From: Patella vulgata
Lineage: Eukaryota > Mollusca > Gastropoda > Patellidae
Length of the DNA: 64,000 nt
Assembly (NCBI RefSeq): GCF_932274485.2
Contig: NC_065887.2
Span: 15,162,001 to 15,226,000 of the forward strand
Direction: 5' to 3'
Positions within the stretch are counted from its first letter, which is position 1; every line of letters begins with the position of its first letter. Below, in pieces: positions 11,065 to 33,644 of this stretch. The notes under the pieces were generated by a model. It saw nothing but the letters and a program-made list of their open reading frames with translations. It was not told where the DNA came from and ran no database searches. The position numbers and the translations under genes were made by a program.

Positions 11065-13080
11065 ATTGCAAATGCCATCCACCGGTTTCCCTCCGACGGT
11101 TAAAGACCCTTCGCGCAAGCGAACTATTGAGAAAAGAATCGAACCATATGTTAGTCCCGAAATGACATAGTTTGTGTCCTGTGAACGTTAAACCCCACCT
11201 CTGTCTCTCTCCTGTGAAAATGAGAATTCTTGGAATGGTTGTCCATTTTGCCATTGCTAAAGATTGCCGATGAGACTACTAATTATTAACCCAAATGTTT
11301 TTTATTGAGTGCAATTTAGAGAACTGAATTAAACGGAAATGGGTTGTTAGTGTCAAACATTCAAAACGCCTTCTATTTTGTTCTTGTCTCAGTCACTTTG
11401 TGGGTTATTGGGACAGGGTCTAAGTATTATCTATAAATAGTTAATTTTAAATAGTTGAACAGGCTTTGAGGCCACGTGTATGTCATTTGTTTTTGTGTGC
11501 AAGAAATGTATTTTAAATTAATATCGTAATTCCCTTTAATAATTTTTGTTGACAAATCCAGAAAAGATTTTTTAAATAAAAGGGCGCGAATCCCTTATAC
11601 GTATAACTAAAATTATAGTCTACGTACACAGCACACATACTACAAGTAATGTGAACGGTGAACAGATTCTGGCATGTTCGAATTAGGATTAAAAAATTGC
11701 TTCTGAGTCTTTTACACTTTAAGAAAGACTTACACGATTGACCTTTCGTGGACCATGTGCTAATATCCCTTTTTAAAAGCGCGATACTCTAATTATAATC
11801 TGGTGAATGCCGAAATCGGCAATGTCCACCAACTGACTTTCAGATTTACATATTTCAATTTTTACAATAGCATTTTATATTTCCAAATCTAATATATAAC
11901 ATTATAGAGTGCCTCTCTGTATGAATTATGTTAAAGAAATGTCGGGATTTCTGTTGTTCGTTTCGTTTGATTATATTGTTGTGGTTTTTATTCACTCGCT
12001 TCTTGACTTTTCTTTACTATTTCTTTTGAGGCTTTTTTGACCACAATTCGATCAGATAAAACGTATCAGAAACATCGTGGTCATATACACTACGCAGGTG
12101 TTTTTGCCCTCTACTCGCGCCTTATAACAAATATATTTGTAAAACTCAGGAAGGTCAGGGCAAATATTGAGTCTCTTAAGTGTCATAACCATTCAGTATT
12201 AGCCATAAGGTCGCGAGGACATTGTTCGGTAGAAGATGGCCATCAATGACTTTATGATAAATAAGCGTTATGCGAGCAAAGAATCAAATTAGGATGAAAA
12301 GGAAAATTGACGTGTTGATAGTTTGGGCTCTTAAGTTTGCAAACATTGAATATAAAATGGCTACCCCTTGGCTATTCAACCTTACAAGTGAAATGGCAGT
12401 TAAGTTGTCACTATAACAGACCATGTCAAGATGTCATGTCAGTGGCATGATTATTTCCAATGATCTTTATTAGTAGTTGACTAAATGGTTTTCAATCAAT
12501 AACTCAGAAACGAAACAATATCGCTCATTAGTAAGCACCGCCATATTGAATTGAGGAACGAGTCGGGCCACGCGAAATTCGGTAAATAAACGGACACTGT
12601 ATGATTGTCAAGTCGCCGTAAACGTGTCACATTAATCAAGCTTTAATGTCAACCAAACGACATCGGGATGCGGTGGGTCATATGGCATTCTGTAAATACA
12701 CTAAACAACTAATCATACTGCCAAAAAAATACACCCATTTTTGTTTGGATATCTGGACAAAAAATAATATATACTGTTTCGCGAAGTTAGTCTTTGTGTT
12801 CGCGGATCTTGCGGCGTCAGGCAATTGATGCACTACAATAGAGTTAGAGTTTTCCAATTAAGATTTTCTATTGTGGAGTTTGGCAGTGCAGCTCTCTAAA
12901 CCCCTTCTTTTTAAGACATGATATTTCTGACCGTAAGGCGAGATTTGAATATTTTAATAATTTATTTGACACCTCCATCCCATTTCATGCCTGTCTACTG
13001 AAATCCAAAGAACCGATTGATAAATAATTTGCCTAAAATAGCATCAATTATTAGAATTAATTTATTAAAATAGCATAATG
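11065..13080. other. Intergenic, nothing recognised
   Basis: Mostly AT-rich sequence without a supported gene. A SINE-A-like scrap is at 11095-11200 (minus), where cctccgacggttaaagacccttcgcgcaagcg-type text mixes with aacgttaaacccca. The frames at 12037-12249 and 12646-12828 have no recognisable similarity. Confidence 0.35.
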
Positions 13081-13104
13081 CACGTTTAAGAAATATAAAT
13101 AAAT

Positions 13105-13109
<5 letters not shown>

Positions 13110-13135
<26 letters not shown>

Positions 13136-13136
13136 C
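13110..13136. repeat. (TA)n microsatellite
   Basis: A run of alternating t and a about 27 bases long. Confidence 0.9.
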
Positions 13137-13559
13137 ATTAGGGTTTATAGTAAAAAAACAAACAAAAGGCATGTTACAAAAAGATTTATATGAATTAAAA
13201 TTATTTATAGCATGGGATTATCTTTGAAATTTAAATTTAGTCTTGACACTAAGCTTTTTCTATTCTCTGTGGTATGTTTGTATGTTTGTGCAGTTTTCCT
13301 GTGGTATTGTTATTAGGTAACAAAGTGTATATGAAGTCTTATTTTTTTTAAAAATAATTGAAGTGTGCGTATATATGACATGATTTGTTTCCTATTAGCA
13401 ATAGCAGTGGGGATAGTGCATTGGACAACAAAAAGCAAACTCATTAGAGACACATAGAACACAGTTTATATTTAAGTAATAGTTGACAATTTATTCAAAT
13501 ATATTCATAGTCCAATGTCATTTCCCCCTATATTTATAAACACAAGTTGTCAGTTTCTT

Positions 13560-13945
13560 AATATCTTGGAGGGGGGGGGGTCTAATGCGTTCGGTGTTTA
13601 GGTCATAAGATATGTCATTGACCCACGAGCGCATGTGAGTCAAAATGGCCTTGTCTGTGTTCAGTTGGGAGTTTAACCGAATTTCTCTCTCCCCATTATT
13701 GTCCTTTCGTTGTGGACTGTGGTTACAGGAGACGGGTGGTAGGTGGTTGGGTGAATGTACATGTATGTCTGTCTAAATGTCCGGATGCTTTATTGGGAAT
13801 ATCACAGACGAGCCTTCATTTTTGTAAATTCAAAGCATGCGCTATAGGAAACCGGAATAATACCCAGAGAAAACCCACGAGGTTGACAAGGTGCCTCTTT
13901 CTGGAAGCGACATGCGCTCACAACAGGTATCGAGCCCAAGATCAT
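13560..13945. mobile_element. Two SINE-A scraps
   Basis: A plus-strand scrap at about 13581-13640 has taatgcgttcggtgtttagg and cataag..tgtcattgac. A minus-strand scrap at about 13862-13935 has cagagaaaacccacgaggttg. Both are diverged SINE-A pieces. The short open frames between them are not supported as genes. Confidence 0.45.
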
Positions 13946-14732
13946 ACGCCAGAGGTGACCGTCCAGAACGCTTGGCAATCCCACCCCCTCCCCTTTCGTC
14001 CGTCTGTGGGATAGGGCTTAACATCCGCTTCCACCCAGTGTGATATCACAGACAAGATCTGTCTGAAACATTTATGATGCTTTTATTGCCGGATTAAATA
14101 TGGCGACGAATCATGTGCCAGTTAAAGAGAAAATAATTAAAGACAATAAGGATACATAATTAGAATCTAAATCTAATTTAAACGTGATAATAATAATACC
14201 TTCCGATTATGAGTCGCTTTGCAAAACTGAAATAAAAATGTTGTAAATTCTTAAGATGAAAAGAAAGAGAAAACTCCGAAATATAGCGATGTAGGTACGG
14301 ATGTCAATACCGTATAATATATATAATTATACAGCCATTTTACGACTTTCTTCCTCGTCGGGGGAACTTCCTGTGTTTGTGTATTTGTGAACTAGGATAT
14401 TCTAAAGAAAAAAAAAAGGAAATTAATTATTTCAAGTAAGAAATAATTCACAAACGATTTTTCACCAAATTAAAGTATTTTTTTTTTGGGGGGGGGGGGG
14501 TGTTTTTTTTAAAATTCTAGACATTTAGGTTTCGGCTTTTATTCTGTTGTGTCCCCCCATCTAAAACCTTGGGGTGTTCCATACTTAATAAATCAGTAAT
14601 ATAACATCTCTACATATTTTTTTTTATATCAATTGTATATAATACGTAACAAAGTTATTATTGATTCGGTAATAAGGTGATTTTAAATTTCTATGTATTA
14701 ATGTAAGGACTTCTTAATATACTAAGGTGAGG

Positions 14733-14955
14733 AGGGGTCTAAGATCGAACGGTCTGTCATTGCGTCAAATGGCGTGGTTTCGATACCAAGCTTGTACGTG
14801 ACAAACAGTAGGGACGCCTGCCCAAAATCGAGGGGGACTCTCTGGGATCTTCGATTTTTCCCCAATGCTAATGATCCCTTCGCGCAAGCGAGTTATTGAA
14901 ATGAAATTGTACCACATTAGTCCTGAAATGATCTAGTAAGTGTCAAATCGACGAC
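14733..14955 (+). mobile_element. SINE-A, diverged
   Basis: Contains acggtctgtcattgcgtc, ggcgtggtttcgatacc, tgtacgtgacaaacagtagg, cgcgcaagcgagttattg and gtcctgaaatgatctag. It is diverged from the 44.7 kb copy and lacks a clean (CT)n tail. Confidence 0.75.
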
Positions 14956-15041
14956 AAACAAAGTTTCACGTCGTCTTATTTAAAGTAGTTTCATTTTATG
15001 GCTTTTACAAGAATCCTCCAGTGTAAAATATCGCCTAAAGA

Positions 15042-15242
15042 GAACCAAACTAATCATCGACAAGGACCGACAAGGACCGACAATTATCCCAAATTTTGTC
15101 AATTTTTTTTATGAAATCATTTAAATTCTAGATGTGATTTGTACAAAATGCCGATGTATAACATATCTTTTCTTGTCGGTCACTTTTTGCAATACTTTGG
15201 GCGTTATTAACAAAGACCACTCTTGTCGATGATTAGTATAGG
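15042..15242. mobile_element. Short TIR element (MITE-like)
   Basis: Terminal inverted repeats are actaatcatcgacaag at 15049-15064 and its exact complement at 15222-15237, with a further inner inverted match (gacaaggaccgac against cttgtcggtc). Direct repeats atcgcctaaaga flank the element at 15030-15041 and 15243-15254. About 200 bases and non-coding. The direct repeat is longer than most DNA-transposon target duplications, so the superfamily is open. Confidence 0.6.
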
Positions 15243-15254
15243 ATCGCCTAAAGA

Positions 15255-16400
15255 AGTAGAAGTATTTATATATATCTATAAGACTGGTTTAAGCATTGAT
15301 CCCTGAAGCATCCCGATAGAAGTTTATTGAAAACGTATAGCGACAGCTAGCGTGTCCTCAGTAATTTCTACTTTTAAATTGCTTGTTCGTAAGGTTGAAT
15401 ATTATCTGATGTTATTTTTAAAAGTACACTATCATGGTAAGTGATTGGATGGTATTGTGTCTCTTTCATATGTTTCTTTCTGGGGTAATTCGTTTATTCC
15501 CCCAGCTTGCGTGTTCTCAGAAAATGAACCACACACACACATCTACAGCCTGGTACAAGACAAATCAAGTAATTTGCAAAAGTCAATAAAAAATTCCCTT
15601 TCCGGTTGTTTCGTATTTTCTATCGCAAATGAAATGACGTAATGCGTTCACATAACCCTGTTATTAAATGCAAACAGGGGATTTCCTTCTTTGAAGAAAT
15701 CAGCTGGTTTTTAATCGGCTTTCATCAATTGTCAATCATTTTGGTGAAGATAGAGATCTGCAGTTAAAAAGGGGCGCCATTTTGATCAATCGGTTGTTGT
15801 TAAAGTGATGTCGTATCGATGGCAGTGGTGTTCGGGTAACAGCCCTATTTTATCCTCGTTAAATCAACCGTGTAAAACGATCTAAGAAATCTAATTTGCC
15901 ATCTCCGAAGAATAGACATCTTCCTTGAAAATACGTCTATACGAACGCGTGATTCAATTTTTTGAAAACCGATGAAATAAATTAACAATGATTTACATAA
16001 GCAGTCGGTGTTCGCCAGAAAAAAAACTGTTTTTTTGTCACAGAAAATTACTCGATCGTGATAGATTTTTTAAACATTAAATTCGCCATTTACACTTAAA
16101 GGCTGCGAAGTGGGGTATGGCTTTGATTATGCTTATAGGATATGCGGATATATATATTAACCATATTTTAAAGCCAGATTGCTTACCAATGACGTGACAG
16201 TGTCAGTAACACCCCACTGGGCTTAATTAACTTCATCAATACATGCACTTGACACTTATTGGCAATTAATATTGTGTTCATAATCGTGTCATAATATAGA
16301 TGTCGTTTAATGTCCGTTAGTGATCTGTCGCATGTCGATGGAATTTTGTCACGGAAATATTTAGCTGGAAGTAGTCATGCTATTATTAATTCATAAAACG
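15255..16400. other. Intergenic, nothing recognised
   Basis: No recognised gene or repeat. The frame at 15445-15642 (65 codons) has no similarity I can name. Confidence 0.3.
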
Positions 16401-16404
16401 AAGA

Positions 16405-16470
16405 CGTCTTCATTAGCCCAGTCTGTGCAGAAAAGTAGGACGTTAAACCCAATTTCAGTTCATTTTATTA
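16405..16470 (+). mobile_element. SINE-B 3' end only
   Basis: Only the last part of the family remains: gtcttcattagcccagtctg, tgcagaaaagtaggacgtt, aaacccaatttc. Confidence 0.75.
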
Positions 16471-16479
16471 AACGAAGCA

Positions 16480-18300
16480 GCAAAACATAACATATGGTCA
16501 CCTACATGTACAGTTTACATCCGTTCGTTCGTGGGAATGAATGACCACTTCCCCCTAGGGTGAAATCGCAGACAATTTTACTGTATCAAGAACTGCAGCG
16601 TTTGTCAACTAAGTTTTCTACATAAGTTGATAAAATGTCTTTTTTTTTTTATACAGGTAGCGATGTTATTGAGAGATAACTGCGGAATATTATTTGAAAG
16701 GATTGCTTGTTTCTAAATTAAAGGGTCGATAATAATTAGTTAGAGCTATAAACACTTTAATAAAAGATTAATAGGATTAAAGAAAAATTATGACGATATC
16801 TTTAACTTAGTGATCTATGAACAAATAAATCTCCTCCATTTTATCTTAGAAAACTATAGTATGACCCAAAACTTTAATTACGATCAGAACGTAAATTGTT
16901 ATTGGATATCCCTACGCATAACGTGAAAACATTTGCATCCAGATCTTTTCGTTGAAGTGCATCAACTGTGTGGAATACTGCCAGAAAATATCAGACAATA
17001 TGAGAACATTATTTAGGTATTGGCTATTAACAATGTAAAGGCTTTGTTTTGTTTTGTTGTTTTTTTTATTTTTAAAAATTATTTGTCAACAATGGAGTCC
17101 GTCCGTGCCATTAATAAACTGAGACCTGATATTTTGGTTATCACGTTCATGTTGGAAACAGCTGTAATATAAATTTTATATAATATATTCAAAATAACTT
17201 ATCGAAAATCACAGCACTAGGCTACTTGAAGCAAATCATTTTTGCACGAGTTTTTGCTAATCTCGTAATTATATCGCCCAGCAAAGCAATTTATACAGTC
17301 TATATGTTCGGTTGCATTTTTAGGTCAAATCAAAAGAAAAACCACTAGATGGATTATAACATACCGAGGATAAAATCATGTTGGCACTGAACAAAAAAAA
17401 AAACAAAAAAAAACATCAAATAAAAAAAAAAAAGAATAAGAAAAAAGGAAACGAAAAACGTTTACCCCATTGGACAAAAGAAAGGCAAGACTAATCGTAG
17501 TTATGAACCAGGGGAAGTAACTCCTAAAATGAACTCGATCGGCGAACAAAATCGATATTACATTTTGGTAAATTACAATAATAGTCCAGGGGTACAAATA
17601 TGCTGTTCCCTTTATAATAAAAAAAAAAAAAAAAAAAAAAAAAATAAAAAACAATGCTTAGAGTAAAGTTTTCTCAAGGAATAAATTAATACTATTCGAG
17701 TTCCACATCCGCTACATTTTGTCGGCATGTGCGTAATGATGACATGGCGTAATAGATCACCTTTAACCCGTAATTATTTTGAGAATTTCTTTTATGATGA
17801 CATCTGATAAAATCATCCCACGACTGATCGCCTTTTCATTTACAAAGACCGTTGATTAACTTTTACAAGTTTAGCACCGCCCCTTATTTACTCCTTTCTT
17901 TTCAAAATATGTAGTCTCAAGTAATTTGTTAAGAAAGAAACGGTTTGCAAATTGCACTTTGTAATCGCGAAAGCTCTATTGACAGCTCTGTGACACCTAT
18001 TTGCATTAGTTCATTCTAGATTAAATCTGCGAATTTATAAAATAAGGACTTCTTATCTCCGGCATTTTGATTAGTGTAGTATTCTAAATTGTGACTGAAG
18101 TATTTATTATAAAGTGTTTCGTGGAGAGAATCCGTGTGAAAATTATCGTTTTGGCACTCCGCAAAAGGCCGAAGAACGGGTCGGACATTTTGCACAATAA
18201 TGGAATTTCAAGGGTATATTTGGGAATAGACAATAGATGTAGGACATTGAACCACAAATGGTTTTTTGTTAATTTGTTTTACGGGTATCCCCAACGTATA
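16480..18300. other. Intergenic, low-complexity runs
   Basis: A-rich runs at 17390-17450 and 17620-17645 give an artefactual Phe-rich minus-strand frame at 17376-17654. No gene was recognised. Confidence 0.35.
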
Positions 18301-18312
18301 ACTCAACATGTC

Positions 18313-19040
18313 ATTAGAGACTTTTGGCAAGAGGAATATTCCCATCCGTATCACGTATCCGTATCGTATACACGATACGTTGCGTCAATGTAGTTTTAGA
18401 GTTTTGGCAGATTTTCGCGTAGCGTACTTATGCGTCTCTGAGCTGAGCATAGTTCTATTACAGCATCATCACCAGTAGGCCTACTAGTCAAGTGCCTAGC
18501 CTACAAGTCGCTAGGCTATTACAAAAGAAAATGTAATGTCAAATCTTATTAAAAATCTTCGACCTCGATTCGACAGCAATTTCTGAAAGTTTGTATTCCT
18601 TTACCATAGAACAAAATCATTTACAGATTTGCAAGGCCCCACCTCCCTAAATTTAGCAGCATGTAGACAGAAAGGAAAAGTATGAAAATTCCGAGAAAAA
18701 CACGTCAAAAATAATGATGACATTCCAGTCGTTATCATGGTTAAAATCAAATCAAATATATACACCTTCGTGTTCTGGGATAGCCTACACATAGATTCAT
18801 AAAAAAACGCTATGGCACAATATTTCAACGTCTAAAAGTAGCAAAAAGACGGTAAAAAGATGACAATGTTATACGGACCTTTTCCGTATGAAAGCTGTTC
18901 GATACGTGCTGTCGTATCCGTATGCCGTATCACGTATGAGAAATACACACACATTGATGACGTCAAACGCGAAATCCAAACGGATACGCGATACGGACCA
19001 GGAATTTACGCTTGCCAAAAGTCTCTATTATCCCCATACG
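18313..19040. repeat. Inverted-repeat (foldback) pair
   Basis: The block at 18313-18362 (tagagacttttggcaag, then ccgtatcacgtatccgta) recurs inverted at about 18985-19033 (cttgccaaaagtctcta, preceded by ggatacgcgatacgga). Both arms are rich in gtatc/gatac palindromes. The intervening 600 bases hold no supported gene. It may be a foldback or TIR element. Confidence 0.5.
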
Positions 19041-19044
19041 TGTT

Positions 19045-19258
19045 TGTAATGTGTAATAGTAGGATACTATTGTATTTTTGTATCGCGTGTCTGTAATGTG
19101 TAATAGTAGCATACTGTTGTATTTTTGTATCGTGTGTCTGTAATGTGTATCTGTAATGTGTAATAGTAGGATACTATGTGTATTTTTGTATCGTGTGTCT
19201 GTAATGTGTATCTGTAATGTGTAATAGTAGAATACTATTGTATTTGTGTATCGTGTTC
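19045..19258. repeat. Tandem repeat, about 48-60 bp, four units
   Basis: The core gtgtaatagtaggatactattg + tatttttgtatcgtgtgtctg occurs four times, with an extra taatgtgtatc spacer in two units. Confidence 0.8.
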
Positions 19259-19259
19259 G

Positions 19260-19450
19260 ATACTGCCGAGAGAGTTCCCCGGGATATTGCAGCGTAGTTT
19301 CCTTTATTTAGTGGTGTTATGCAGGAACATCGTCTACTCGTTCGGATGGGATGTAAAACCAAGGTCTCGCGGACGTGCGGGTAAAATTACACTTAACAGT
19401 TGGAATTCAGTTGCTGGGCCGAATGTCCCTCATTTATAGCGTACTGTCGT
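19260..19450 (+). mobile_element. SINE-B internal fragment
   Basis: Diverged blocks of SINE-B: gccgagagagttccccggg, cgttcggatgggatgtaaaacc, acagttggaattc. Head and tail are both missing. Confidence 0.6.
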
Positions 19451-19904
19451 TTTAATCTTCATAATGTTTATGTTTAGATTTTGTAGGGGTGAATAAATAT
19501 ATATTCAATTTAATCGTGCGCAAGATCCCCGGTGCTATACTCTTGCTAGGGGTAAAGTTAGAAAGAGATGGTGGGCGAGAGACACAGACTAGTTGACATC
19601 AGGACTATCATATATGGACAGGGCCGGATTAAGCTTACATGGGGCCCCTAGCAGAAAATGTCACTGGGGCTCATTGCGTCAGTAGTAAAAAGAGGACATA
19701 TACTTGCCATTGTTCGTCACACTCTAACAAAGCTAGGCAATTTGTGTGTCAGTATAGTAGATATAGATTTATTTGTCACAAACATAGGCCTATATACAAC
19801 ATAATCATAATAAAATTTGGTATCCCCTTTAATATCGGTACCACTAGCTGCTGCCCAGTTAGACTCTCAACCCTAATCCGGCCTTTGCATCTATTTCAGC
19901 AGTG

Positions 19905-20042
19905 GTTGGAAACCCGAAGTCCTGGAGAAAACCCACAAAGTTAAGTGGGCGATCCTAGTCCTTGTCGCGTAGAAGTTCGGTATAGAAAATGCGCCACTTC
20001 ATTAAATGACAGACCACGCGTTAGACCATTCAGCCACCCGGG
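19905..20042 (-). mobile_element. SINE-A 5' half
   Basis: On the minus strand the head lies at 20042-20010 (ggtggctgaatggtctaacg) and is followed by gtggtctgtcatttaatg and the cgacaaggactaggatcg block. It ends at the gggttttctccagg block near 19925. Confidence 0.75.
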
Positions 20043-20239
20043 TGTATTCGAGACAGTGTTCGCGTAGGTTCGTGAACGACGAAAGAACACGAGAACACTT
20101 TCACGAGTCTCGAACATGAGAGAACGGTTTCCATGATAACAAGTTGAATTTTTAAATTAATACAATTTATTACTATAACTTGAGACTGTGCTACGCATAA
20201 ATGAATACGCTATTAAGCATAATTTTGATAAATGACTCC

Positions 20240-20890
20240 GTTGTACTCCTTTTCACTTCTTTCGTTGAGGATAACATGGAAATGTGGTCGTATATTGTCG
20301 TCGCCCCGTCCGTCCGTCATGCACAATTTTTTGTGAAAACTCTACAGACAACATTTATCATCAGATTGTTTTGAAATTGATATATGTTGTTTACTTTAGT
20401 GAGAAGAAGAATCCTATTTAATTTCAATAATTTCCGTTAATTCCTTCTGGGGTTATGACCCTTGTTTCACCTTATTGCTCCTTGTGAACGCTGTTATAAT
20501 CAAATCTGTATGAAATGTATAATGTATCAATTAAATTAGTGAAACGAATAATCCTATTGAATTTCAGCAATTTGCGTTTATTAGGTCCAGAGTTATGGCC
20601 CTTGTTTCACTTTGATGCACCTTGTGAACGCTCTGACGACAAAGTTATCATCCGATCTGTATAAAATTTGTATGCATTATTTAAATTAGTAAAACAGTAA
20701 AAAAAATATGTCAAATTTCAACAAATATTAAGGCCCTTGTTTCAGATTGTAGAACCGTTTGTAAACCCACATACGACGAAAATTATAATCTGATCTGTTT
20801 GAAATTGTCTTGTAAATGCCCCCATTACCTACGAAAGAATGAATATGCGACAACCCTTGTCGACCGCCCGGACGATTAAGCTGATGTGGG
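20240..20890. repeat. Degenerate tandem element with a (CCGT)n start
   Basis: A cgtccgtccgtcatg stretch at about 20308-20322 precedes three diverged units of about 150-180 bases. Each holds a catc.gatctgt..gaaat block and a ttatggcccttgtttcac block followed by gcaccttgtgaacgc. The stretch ends near cgaccgcccgg. It is the same general style as the element at 51.5 kb but not obviously the same family. Confidence 0.5.
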
Positions 20891-22005
20891 CGTATGTTTC
20901 ATTGCCTGGCAAACTATCTTACTTGATGTTATACTGGCCACACACTCACTACATGCAGTTTCCGAACGGTACTATAATTTTAATTTAATAAATGAACTCA
21001 TGAGATGCTGTTTTCTGGGCAGTTGTCGACGCGTCGACCATGTTTGTTCTCGCTTCACACCAGCTAACGAGGTAGTGTGGGATTTGAGAACGGGAACGTG
21101 TTCGTGAACGCATTCTCAGCTGTTCGAGACCGACAAGAACCCATTCTCCGTCCGTTCTTTGCACAGGAACACTGTTTCGAATACACCCCAAAAGGCCCAC
21201 GTTTTTGAAATATACTAGAGCTTTGGAATCACACTAATCAGTGAATATTCGCCAGGCCGCTACAATCACTGAGAGGGGTGACATCGGTACGGCTTAATGA
21301 GCTCGCGATATCAACTTTTTTTATCTGCGAATTAAATTATAAAACATTTTTTTGAAGTAGCCTATTAGAAAAATAAATAAACGTGTTTGAAGTAGACAGC
21401 TATGGCTATATCTAGATAATAAAAATATTTCCTATTTAGTGTAAATGGGTACGGTATATAAAATATGTAAAAGGCACCATTCTTCCCGGACCATTTAACG
21501 CAACAAAGTCTTTAAAATGCACGCATCATATAGAGCCAATGGTGGACGCCCGGTGATGTGACTTCACCTGTAATACTTGAACTTATAAAGGTCAGTCATC
21601 TAATATACCTCTATGAGACAGGTTGCTTTGGAATAATCCATAGCATGACGTAAAATCGACGTCACAAGAAATGTGACGTATCAGCATGTGCCCGCAAAAA
21701 CTCGCAAATTTTATATTAAAATTGGACTGCTTATCTAGTTCAACGCATCGCCTGCGGTCTATTGAGTGGGATAGGATTTATAAGCGGAAATAAATACACG
21801 TTTTATAGTTGTCAAGCGCTCTGCTCATGCGTCAACTGCGTATCTTTTATCTAAACTCCCAATTTGATAAAAAAATATATTAATAAAGGAATTAAACATT
21901 ATTTCAGGCGATATATTCAAAGTCAGTTGCTTCTATCATCATATATTCTTTTACCGATTTAAAGAAATTTGTTCAAGAAAGGTAGCCCTGCACAAAATCG
22001 TAATC
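20891..22005. promoter_or_regulatory. Intergenic and 5' flank of NMT
   Basis: No repeat or supported gene was recognised. The last few hundred bases should contain the NMT promoter and 5' UTR. No TATA box is obvious near 21960. Confidence 0.3.
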
Positions 22006-32724
<10,719 letters not shown>

Positions 32725-33099
32725 GAAGAAATTAGAATATCCTATGAAAACTGTATATGTATGTATGTATGTAAACTCTGGTTTCAATCCTTCCGGGATA
32801 TTCCTATATCTCATCCCCTTTTATTACTATTATATATCATTTTATATATATAATCTATATACATAATGTTTTATATATCTTCATCAGACAATTCTCATGT
32901 CTTCAAGTTCTAGTACGACCAGATATCTACTGTTTAGTTATAACATAGACCACTTTCTGAAAAATACAGAGAAAAAAATACTCTCAAATATCTAATACGA
33001 TTTTTGAGAAAAATGTGCATTTTAAAACTGAAACTTCCGTTCAGCCCCAAACCCCTAATTGGCCTCTATCAAATATCACCTAACACTGTATAAATGGTT

Positions 33100-33176
33100 A
33101 ATAAAAAAGATTAAATGTTACGGTTAGTGGCAGTTGTCATTAGAATATGTATTCTATACTTTGAACCACAAATAAA
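33100..33176 (+). terminator. Candidate NMT polyadenylation signals
   Basis: The first AATAAA hexamers after the NMT stop are at 33100-33105 and 33171-33176. They are candidates only, because usage cannot be told from sequence. Confidence 0.4.
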
Positions 33177-33270
33177 CCAAACTGAAGGTTTCTAGTCATA
33201 CTCAAACTTGCTTTAGAAGAGGGATTTCTTTGTTTTGTTTACAAAATGTCAATCTGGATCACTTTGTACA

Positions 33271-33636
33271 CAATCTAATTAGAATACAGATCTATATTTC
33301 GTTTAGTTTTTTTTATACTTTCGATGGCCTACACTACATGAAGATCTGACCAGTTATACTGGGATTTCGCATCAGGGGTCATACAAGCGGCTTTTGGCCC
33401 TATGATGTCAGACATTGATTAATCAGTGTTGACGTTTCTAGGGGTTTCCCCACAGTTCCGTGCAGAGCACGCCAAGAAGTTGCCATAACAGACCGTTTCA
33501 TTCGCTAATTTCTCGCATCTACTAAAACACCTGTTCTATAACAACTCTTCCAGATCCTAATGTTGTGAAGAGAAGTAAAACGAAATTTTGAACTATAAAA
33601 AACTAACGAAATAGGATGTGTGTTTTAATCATATTG
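33271..33636 (-). mobile_element. TIR element (MITE) copy 1
   Basis: About 365 bases with terminal inverted repeats: 33271-33300 (caatctaattagaatacaga, then tctatatttcg) pairs with 33607-33635 (cgaaataggatgtgtgtttt, then aatcatattg). It is the inverted homologue of 38747-39094. No coding capacity. The flanks tttgtaca (33263-33270) and tttggaca (33637-33644) match at 7 of 8 positions. This would suit an 8-bp target duplication of hAT type but is not conclusive. Confidence 0.7.
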
Positions 33637-33644
33637 TTTTGGAC

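Noticed and set aside
17376-17654. 92-codon Phe-rich minus frame
   Set aside because: Produced by poly-A and A-rich runs on the plus strand.
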